DNA of 64,000 nt from Linanthus parryae (taxonomy: Eukaryota > Streptophyta > Magnoliopsida > Ericales > Polemoniaceae): NCBI GenBank assembly GCA_023055425.1, contig JALGPY010000001.1, positions 142,005,368-142,069,367 on the forward strand, written 5' to 3'. Made by a program: the position numbers and the translations under genes. Position 1 is the stretch's first letter. Every line of letters begins with the position of its first letter. The notes beneath the pieces were generated by a model. That model was not told where the DNA came from, did no database searches, and saw only the letters and a list, made by a program, of their open reading frames with translations. Below are positions 56,450 through 64,000 of this stretch, one piece after another.

Positions 56450-58241
56450 AGGTGATGGTGGTTTCTCACTTGGAAGAGCTTCCAACATACCTCCTCTATT
56501 TTGTGGAGACAACTTTGCTCACTGGAAAGCCCTGATGAAGATGTTCATCATTGATCAGGACATAGAAATTTGGACCATTATTCAGAATGGACCTCACACC
56601 TTCTTTACAAATAAAGATGGGATCAGAACTCCCAAATCTGAAGACTCACTCCCCTCTTCGGAGTTAGAACAATATTCTAAGAATTATAAAGCTACTAACA
56701 TCTTATATTGTGCTTTAAGTACAGATGAATTCAACAGGATTTCAGGCTGCAAGACTGCCAAAGAAATCTGGGACAAGCTTGTGATGACATTTGAAGTAAC
56801 CAGTCAAGTCAAGCAAACCAATATCAACATCTATCTCAGGCAATATGAGTTGTTCGAGATGAATACAGATGAATCAATCAGAGAGATGTTCAAGAGGTTC
56901 ACAGACATTGTCAAAAACCTTGTTTCTTTGGGAATATATTTTCAATGAAGAAAAGGTGAGGAAGATAATGAGAAGTCTTCCAAAGGCCAAATGGGAACCA
57001 AAGACAACAGCCATTGAAGAAGCTCAAGATCTCTCATCACTACAACTTGATGACCTACAAGGGAAGCTCATGACACATGAAATATCCATGAATGAAGCTG
57101 ATGGGGAGCTACCTGAAGGTATCAAGAACCTAGCACTCAAGGCCAAAGAGAATGAGAAAATTCAAAGCCTTGAAGCTGAAGATGATGATGATGATCCTTT
57201 TGCATTGATCTCCAAAGCCTTAACCAGAATTCTCAAAATGAAGAAAAACTTTGGAAACAAAGATTTCAGCATAGAAAGAAACAGATCATCCAATAGTAAG
57301 GACTACAAAGGTAAGTCTTCTTCACAAAATAAATCCAAAGTCATGAACTGCTCTGAGTGTGGTGATGCAGGACATTTGATAAGAGACTGTCCACACAAGA
57401 AAAGCTAGAACTTCCAAAAGAAAGACCATGACAGGGGAAAGAAAGCTATGATAGCCTCATGGAGTGATTCAGATAGCTCAAGTGAATCTGAATCTGAAGA
57501 ATAACATGCCAACCTATGCTTCATGGCCAAGCATGATGAAAGTTCTGGGAAGAACATTGAGTTAACGGTAAATTGTCTAATTTCAAAACCAAAAGATGTT
57601 CTTTCAGATTATCTCAGAACAATGCTTTTAAATGAAGAAGATTGTCTGAAAGAGATCAGACTTTTGAAAGAAAAAGTTCATGAGCAAGCAAAAGAGAATT
57701 TACAACTTGTTTGTCTAAATCAGAATCTTGAAATCTCTCAGAAGAAAACTGACAGTGATTTCAAGGCCTTGAAAACTAGTTTCAAAGCCTTGAAAACACA
57801 ACTCAAGGATGTAGTCAGTGAGAACTCTTTGATGAGTAACAGCCTTGTTGATCTGAAACATCAAGTTGATGAATTGGATAAACAAAAGACTACTCTTGCT
57901 GAGAAACTTCAAGAATCTGAATTAGTCAAAGTCAAGCTTGCAGGCTCAGAACATAAGTTAAACTTGATTCATGGAGGAAGTTCAAAATCTGTTCATAAAA
58001 CTGGTATTGGATACAATTCAAATTTTCCAAGAAACAACAGTACCATATTTGTGAAATCTGGAAGCAAAACTTCTCCTAAGTGTCATTTTTGTAAAAATAT
58101 TGGTCATATGAAGAAGACTTGTCCTTTCAGAAGAAGAGACCCTCATATAATGAGAAAACTTTTCAATTTCAACTCAAAGGACAAGTTAGACAGATTTGGG
58201 TTCCTAAAGGGGTCAGACCACCTAACATGGTTGATCCTAAG
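56450..58241 (+). pseudogene. Ty1/copia gag and start of pol, broken
   Basis: The gag text is ordered as expected: PPLFCGDNFAHWKALM, LSTDEFNRISGCKTAKEIWDKL, QTNINIYLRQYELFEM, FNEEKVRKIMRSLP, and the zinc knuckle CSECGDAGHLIRDC (57349-57390). A coiled-coil stretch (57580-57950) and a second knuckle, CHFCKNIGHMKKTC, follow; this long gag style is seen in SIRE-type elements. Breaks: a frameshift near 56935, stops at 57406 and 57502, and another frameshift near 58180 before QIWVPKG. The element is cut at 58241 by the gypsy LTR; its remaining pol should lie beyond the right edge of the window. Confidence 0.88.
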
Positions 58242-61200
58242 TGCAACAGCCCGCGGTTTCCCAAGCCTTCCGTTCCGGACCGGGAAGCGCGGGAGGGGCC
58301 GATGCTAAAAGTGATGGCGGGAATCAAGCATAACATTCCAAAAGTATTTATTTATTATACATCATTAAACTTCATGAAAGTCACTAAACATTACAAAAGT
58401 GATTTCAAAAGCTATACATGATCCTGCTTACTAACTAAACACTACACGTGAGTCCCGTACCCAGCTTCGCCATAGCCTCCTGCTTCTAAGCCTGCGGTGG
58501 GAAGGAAAACAGAACCGCAGTTTCTAAAGTCAGCTGTGAAATGCTGAGTAAATAACACCCAAACATGTAAAACAGAAGATGAAGCTTTACTTTTCGCAAT
58601 AATAAAACAGGAGGAATGAAACTTGTAAAGGAAGAACTTCATAAGTAAAGTAGGGACCCTTTTTATAAAAATTCTTCTTGTCTTATTATCTCTTCCAAAC
58701 ATGTATTATCTTCCTCAATCTCTTCTTCTTTTCTTTCAAAGCTCATGCCAAAACTGTATTATTAGCTTTGTTGATATGGGGAAGGAACTACTAATCTATC
58801 ACTAGCAACCATGACCTTAACTGCCGGCAGCCCCCTAAGACTTCTTGCGGCCAGAGAGGTGAGTACATGGAGCGACCCGGCAGGTTGCGACCGGGTTAAA
58901 ATAAAATCTGATCTGTGGTCGAGTGACTAATAGTCAACACGACAATAATAAATTGCTTCTCCCGCACAACTCTTTCCACTTTACGTTAATTACGCATTAT
59001 TATTAATCATGTGACAAGTTCAAATAAATAACTTCTTTGAAATAAAAGGAGACTTTAAATAAAGCAAGTAAATAAATAACCAAATAAAAATGCATTTTGA
59101 GACAAGAAATAAGAATCATATTAAGACACGAAGGAAGCTAGGCTCAAGGCTTGGCATGCTACTTACCTTACTTCCGTAGCACTAGCACGTTCTAGAAATG
59201 TCTCGGCCTACACACCGTCACCTACAACCCGTAACCTTTCATGTCAATTAAATAATCCGACAAAGTACTACTCGTCCTAAAAATATTCTCTTTTAATTCT
59301 ACCCAACCCCTCTAGTTATTTATTTTTCCTAACGTTTTATTTTGTTAAAATCTTCTATTATAAATTATAAAACCACGTTTTTATATTTAAACAACTATTA
59401 TTATTATCATTATTATTAACTAAAAGTGCCTAACTAATTAGAGAAATTATTTTATAAAATACTTGATAAAGTAGTGAAAACAAAACTAGTTTATCTTTAA
59501 TGAAAAAGACATAATTATTATTTCTATAATTATTTATACAATATTTAAAACTATTTAATTTAAAGATAAAACTTTTACTAAATACTAACCAAAAAAATAT
59601 TTAAAACCTAGCAAAATATCCAATTTACAAGTATTAAATATCTAAGTTATTAACAATATTTATTTAACAATATTTATTCAAAGTTTAACTAAAATATTTC
59701 TTATCAAATTTTTAACGAGTAAACTGCGTGCTATTTTAATACCAAAATTACTTTTCCAAAACGAGGATGAAATATAGTATTTTTAGAAATTATTTATATT
59801 CCGAAATTATTATTTTTATTTTTAGCGAAAAGTGACAAGTTTAAGTAAAAGACACATAAACCCCCCATTCGTATTAAAAGTCTACAAATTCCTCAACTAG
59901 CCACCAAAACAAGATTAATATAGTATACTAACAGCCCCTAAAGTTTCTGAAATTACAAACAGCACCCCTAAGCCATGTTTTAACAGTTTGCAAAAACTAC
60001 ACTTTTACCCCCCTTCTACAACAACTTCATCTTCTTCAATTTAACTATGATTCAAGCTATCGAACTTCAATTCTAACAACATAAAACAACAAATCAGAAG
60101 GTATAGGACATACCTAGACCAAAAATGGCCGGAAACCGCTAAGAAATGGGTCGGGTCGAAGCTTGGCGTCGGGGTCGCCGGAGTTGAGCTCCGTCGCCGG
60201 CTTTAATGGCTTCCACAGCCTGGTTTGAGGCTCCTAGTGAGGTGGTCGGCCTCATAGGACTCTACTGGAAGCGGAAAAGTGGACTGGGTGCTGCTACGAA
60301 GCACTCGCCGGAATTTGGCCGAAGCTTGGCCGGTAACAATGGCTGTGACGGTGGCGACAGTGGCTGTACTCCTCTGTCCCGCTGCTGAAGCTGCTGCTAG
60401 CCTCTGTTTCAGGGAAGGAGGGGGCGAGACTGATCAGAGACGGACATAGAAGCCTCCGGGGATGAGAGAGAGAGAAGTGGGTCTTCTTTGTGGTTGTCCG
60501 ACGGCGGCGATGGCGGCCGTGGTAGTTGCTGCTATTGCTTCTGCTCTGTTCCGAAGGGGTCTGAGAACAGAGAGGGAGGGAGAGAAAGAGAGAGTGATGA
60601 GGGTGGAGGCAGTGGGTGTTCTTCACTGGGTTTTGTCGCCGGTGGCTATGGCGACGGTGGTGGTGGTTGGCTGCTTCCACCACGGCTGGGCTCTGCTGCT
60701 GCTGGTGGGGTTGTTGAGAGCAGAGAGCAATAGAAAGGGAGAGATAGGGAGTTGGGCAGCGAGAGAGAGAGAGCTGCTGGGTTTCTTCTCGGGTGGTGTT
60801 GGTGAAGATGGCAATGGTGATGAGGGAGGTGGTGGTTGTTGTGAGTGGTTGCTGGTGGGAGGAGGGAGGCTGGAGGGAGCTTTTATAGGTGAGGTTACTT
60901 GGGCTCCAAGTACGATTGATGTGAAATAGGCGGTGCTAGGAGCTTCATGAAGGTGGTGGTGATGATGGTGAAGAATCGTATAGAGGAAGGAGAAGAGAAA
61001 GCTTGCTGAAAACAAAAGTTTTCATATTAAATATTATTTGTTAGCAATAATTGGGTGTGGGTGGAGTACTATGTGGTTGGGTGATTGGGTGTGGCGAGAC
61101 TAGCAATTATCGCGGTGATTAAACACGCGCCATAACTAGCTAAAATTGGCGAAACAACTACGAATTGATTATCAACTATTACTCTATATTATTCTAAAAC

Positions 61201-61313
61201 TTTTTATAAACTCAACTCAAAGATTTATTATTAAAAATATTATATTGCAAATTAATTATTATTATGCTTCTAAAATGACTGTTTTACCCCTGCTAGATAA
61301 ACGGGGTATTACA
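58242..61313 (-). mobile_element. 3' LTR of a Ty3/gypsy chromovirus (3.07 kb)
   Basis: Read on the plus strand the LTR runs from TGCAACAGCCCGCGG to GGGGTATTACA; on the minus strand it starts TGTAATACCCCG and ends GGGCTGTTGCA. The inner edge abuts the polypurine tract. The outer edge interrupts the copia coding sequence after CTAAG, the likely 5-bp target sequence. The LTR is long and strikingly uneven: AT-rich at 58900-60120, then GC-rich and purine-rich at 60120-60980. Open frames in that GC-rich patch on both strands are compositional and not genes. Confidence 0.8.
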
Positions 61314-61329
61314 TCCTTCCCCCCTTAAG
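61314..61329 (-). other. Polypurine tract of the gypsy element
   Basis: On the minus strand CTTAAGGGGGGAAGGA directly precedes the 3' LTR start (TGTAATACCCC). This is the plus-strand priming site. Confidence 0.85.
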
Positions 61330-61612
61330 CACAGCTTCGTCCTCGAAGCTAAATCAAACGACTAATCATAATATTCAAATCATCTAACAATTAACTATCT
61401 GACAGAATTTATATCACATGGATGGCAAGTAATTTCACATAACAAATACTAGCAAGTGATCATTTTACGACATGCACAATGCAACAAATAAAGTCAAACA
61501 AGGTCGTAGTCACGTCTATCTAATTAGGGGGTCATAGTCTCATTTGGGTTCTAAGTCTCAAGGTCAATTATATCTCAAAGGTACTAAAATAGCAGACTAA
61601 GGCGTAATAGTA
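61330..61612 (-). other. Untranslated gap between gypsy pol and polypurine tract
   Basis: AT-rich and without open frames of note; the normal 3' noncoding part of the element. Confidence 0.6.
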
Positions 61613-64000
61613 TTAAACAGAGGGTTGCATCCTCTCCCCCTTAGAGAGTGACGTCCCCGGAACTCCACGTACCTCATTAAATAATTGTGGGTACTTCTTT
61701 CTCATCTCTTCTTCAGCTTCCCAAGTTGCTTCTTCTGTTTGATGGTTGGTCCAGAGAACTTTGACCAGTTTGATACTCTTGGTTCTTGTATCCCTTGTCT
61801 TTGTATCCAATATCTTGATAGGTTGCTCCTCGTAGGTCAGTGATGGATCAAAATCCACTGGTTCTGGATCCAAGATATGAGACAGGTCTGGTATATACTT
61901 CTTCAGCTGGGATACGTGAAAGACATTGTGTACTCGCCCTAGATTCGATGGTAGGTCCAGTCGATATGCAACTTTCCCTATTTTCTCAATAACATCGTAC
62001 GGACCAATAAATTTAGGGCTTAACTTCCCTTTCAAGTTAAACCTGGTTACCCCCTTAGTAGGTGAGACTCGCAAGAAAGCTTTCTCTCCTACTTGAAACT
62101 CCAGTGGTCTTCTCTTCTGATCTGCGTATGACTTCTGCCTGTCTTGAGCTGCTTTCATCCTCTGCTGGATGAGTCGAACTTGGTTCGTCATGTCTTCAAT
62201 CATTTGTGGTCCAATGATCACCGTTTCGCTGATGTCACTCCAACATAGTGGAGATCGACACTTCCTTCCATAGAGGGCTTCGTACGGTGCCATCCCGATG
62301 CTAGCGTGGTAGCTGTTATTGTAGGAGAACTCTATTAACGGCAGCTTATCGACCCATGAGCCTTGGAAGTCCATAACGCAGGCTCTTAACATATCTTCCA
62401 GCGTCTGTATAGTTCTCTCCGTCTGACCGTCTGTGGCTGGGTGGAAAGCCGTACTGAATTTCAGCTGAGTTCCTAGTGCTTCTTGAAGCGCTTTCCAGAA
62501 ATGAGAAAGAAAGTTAGGGTCTCTGTCCAAGATTATCGAACTCGGAACCCCATGATATCTCACGATGTTTCTGACGTATGCATCTGCCCTTTGCTCCATG
62601 TTCCATGTGTCTTTCATTGGGATGAATCTCGCCGTCTTGGTTAGTCTGTCTACGACTACCCATATTTGGTTGATTCCATTCTTAGATGTAGGTAGAGCTG
62701 TGACGAAGTCCATTGATATGGAGTCCCACTTCCAGACTGGAACATCCAACGGTTGGAGTAGACCTCCCATCCTCTTGTGCTCGAACTTCACCTTCTGGCA
62801 TGTTAGGCATCTAGCCACAAACTCAGCTACTTCCTTCTTCATATTGGGCCACCAGAACGTCTTATTCAGATCCTTGTAAAGCTTACCGCCTCCAGGGTGA
62901 ACTGAATATGGAGTGTTGTGTGCCTCCTGCATCAACTTCTCCTTAACCTCTGAACACTTCTGTGGCACGCACCATCTTCCTTTGTAGCGAATGCTCCCAT
63001 CTTCGTGAATCTGGAACTCCTTGGCCTCTCCTGCTGCAATCTTCTTCTTGATCCTCTCGAGCTTCACGTCTCCTGCTTGATTTCTTTGTATTTCTTCGAA
63101 TAAGTCTGGTACTGCTGTCATGCTCCCGAGCAGCTTTTGCACCGTTCCTTGTTCCACCACTTCGATGTTGAGCTTCCGGAACTCGTGACATAACCAGTCT
63201 GATAAGACTACCATGGCGTTCACCGCATGGCTCGATTTACGACTTAGCGCGTCAGCGACTACATTAGCTTTCCCTTCGTGGTACTGGATGTGTAGATCGT
63301 AATCTTTGATAATCTCCAGCCATCTTCGTTGCCTGTTGTTTAGCTCCTTCTGTGTGAAGATATACTTCAGGCTGCGATGATCCGTGTAGAGCTTGCAAAC
63401 AGCCCCGTAGAGATGATGCCTCCATATCTTCAGCGCGAAGACTACTGCTGCTAACTCCAGGTCATGTGTAGCATAGTTCTCCTCGTGTGGCTTCAGCTGC
63501 CTTGAAGCGTAGGCAATCACCCTCCGGTCTTGCATTAGCACACATCCAAGTCCTTTCTTTGACGCATCGCTGTATACCTCGAACTCTCCAGAGTCGTTTG
63601 GCAACGCCAACACTGGTGCTGTAGTGAGCTTCTCCTTTAGAGTCTGGAACGCCTCTTCACAGTTGTCGTCCCAGTGATACTTCACCGCCTTCTTCGTCAA
63701 CGTAGTCATTGGCCTGGCAATCTTCGAAAAATCCTTCACGAAACGCCTGTAGTAACCGGCTAAGCCGAGGAAGCTTCGAATTTCGGACACGTTCTTCGGT
63801 GTAGGCCAATCCTTAACCGCTGAGACCTTTGCTGGGTCAACGGATATCCCTTCCTTAGAGATAATGTAGCCTAGAAACGGCACACGATCCAACCAGAAGT
63901 CACATTTCGAAAGCTTAGCGTACTGCTGCTCTTGCCTCAAGGTCTGCAATACTTCTCGGAGATGCTCTTCGTGATCCTCTTCGTTCTTCGAGTACACAAG
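61613..64000 (-). CDS. Ty3/gypsy chromovirus pol polyprotein (partial, 5' end outside window)
   Basis: An uninterrupted frame of about 795 codons runs to the right edge of the window. In order: the end of the reverse transcriptase ([29 protein letters not shown]), RNase H ([46 protein letters not shown]), the integrase zinc site ([19 protein letters not shown]), the integrase core with its three acids ([29 protein letters not shown]), and a C-terminal chromodomain ([33 protein letters not shown]). The chromodomain places it among chromoviruses, and its wording and the long LTR resemble the Tekay/Del clade. No stops or frameshifts are visible, so the copy is young. Confidence 0.95.
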   Translation of the reverse strand, partial: LVYSKNEEDHEEHLREVLQTLRQEQQYAKLSKCDFWLDRVPFLGYIISKEGISVDPAKVSAVKDWPTPKNVSEIRSFLGLAGYYRRFVKDFSKIARPMTTLTKKAVKYHWDDNCEEAFQTLKEKLTTAPVLALPNDSGEFEVYSDASKKGLGCVLMQDRRVIAYASRQLKPHEENYATHDLELAAVVFALKIWRHHLYGAVCKLYTDHRSLKYIFTQKELNNRQRRWLEIIKDYDLHIQYHEGKANVVADALSRKSSHAVNAMVVLSDWLCHEFRKLNIEVVEQGTVQKLLGSMTAVPDLFEEIQRNQAGDVKLERIKKKIAAGEAKEFQIHEDGSIRYKGRWCVPQKCSEVKEKLMQEAHNTPYSVHPGGGKLYKDLNKTFWWPNMKKEVAEFVARCLTCQKVKFEHKRMGGLLQPLDVPVWKWDSISMDFVTALPTSKNGINQIWVVVDRLTKTARFIPMKDTWNMEQRADAYVRNIVRYHGVPSSIILDRDPNFLSHFWKALQEALGTQLKFSTAFHPATDGQTERTIQTLEDMLRACVMDFQGSWVDKLPLIEFSYNNSYHASIGMAPYEALYGRKCRSPLCWSDISETVIIGPQMIEDMTNQVRLIQQRMKAAQDRQKSYADQKRRPLEFQVGEKAFLRVSPTKGVTRFNLKGKLSPKFIGPYDVIEKIGKVAYRLDLPSNLGRVHNVFHVSQLKKYIPDLSHILDPEPVDFDPSLTYEEQPIKILDTKTRDTRTKSIKLVKVLWTNHQTEEATWEAEEEMRKKYPQLFNEVRGVPGTSLSKGERMQPSV

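Noticed and set aside
60206..61015. Several GC-rich ORFs on both strands (Gly/Val-rich and Ser/Pro-rich)
   Set aside because: They lie inside the gypsy LTR in a purine-rich block and overlap in opposite frames; compositional artefacts.
1..64000. CRISPR arrays, tRNA or rRNA genes, bacterial operons
   Set aside because: No regularly spaced short repeats, cloverleaf-like segments or rRNA text were seen, and the genome is clearly plant nuclear.

Overview
The window is nuclear DNA of a flowering plant, most likely a eudicot. It holds intron-rich genes with GT..AG junctions (phosphofructokinase, a plant alpha-type Aurora kinase, a plastid sigma factor) set among typical plant transposable elements. 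I cannot name the species.

Layout. 1-1040: two decayed Ty1/copia integrase pieces. 1608-5740 (+): an ATP-dependent 6-phosphofructokinase whose first coding exon is not in the window. 7124-10198 (-): a complete nine-exon Aurora kinase (299 aa); its upstream region holds a TIR element and a Stowaway-like MITE. 12029-20581 (-): a complete seven-exon sigma-70 factor for the plastid RNA polymerase (561 aa); one intron carries a 1.33-kb Mutator-like/Pack-MULE-type element with a perfect 9-bp target duplication. 21009-21774: an Emigrant/pogo-like element with TA target sites.

21854-53937: one very large Helitron of about 32 kb. It has a 5' TC end, a 3' hairpin followed by CTAG, and A/T flanks. From left to right it contains a 121-bp minisatellite, three tandem 1298-bp repeats, a duplicated 2.08-kb leader/5'-coding block, an inverted 1.27-kb copy of its own coding region, a Rep/helicase gene with a long AT-hook-rich N-terminus and three in-frame stops, an RPA1-like gene, an RNase H-like gene, a small coiled-coil ORF, a B3-domain gene, a second degraded RPA-like gene, a second RNase H-like gene that lacks the catalytic acids, and an antisense Lys-rich ORF. 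The RPA plus RNase H pairing occurs twice, which suggests a duplicated accessory cassette.

55127-58241: the 5' part of a Ty1/copia element (LTR, primer-binding site, broken gag and start of pol). It is interrupted by a Ty3/gypsy chromovirus on the minus strand, whose 3.07-kb 3' LTR is at 58242-61313, followed by the polypurine tract and an intact partial pol (RT end, RNase H, integrase, chromodomain) at 61613-64000.

The three host genes are unrelated housekeeping functions: glycolysis, mitosis and plastid transcription. The most unusual feature is the Helitron, above all its rearrangement that places an antisense copy of the transposase region downstream of a duplicate of its own leader. That arrangement could make double-stranded RNA against the element. 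All splice junctions are my reading of GT/AG sites combined with family similarity, without transcript support.
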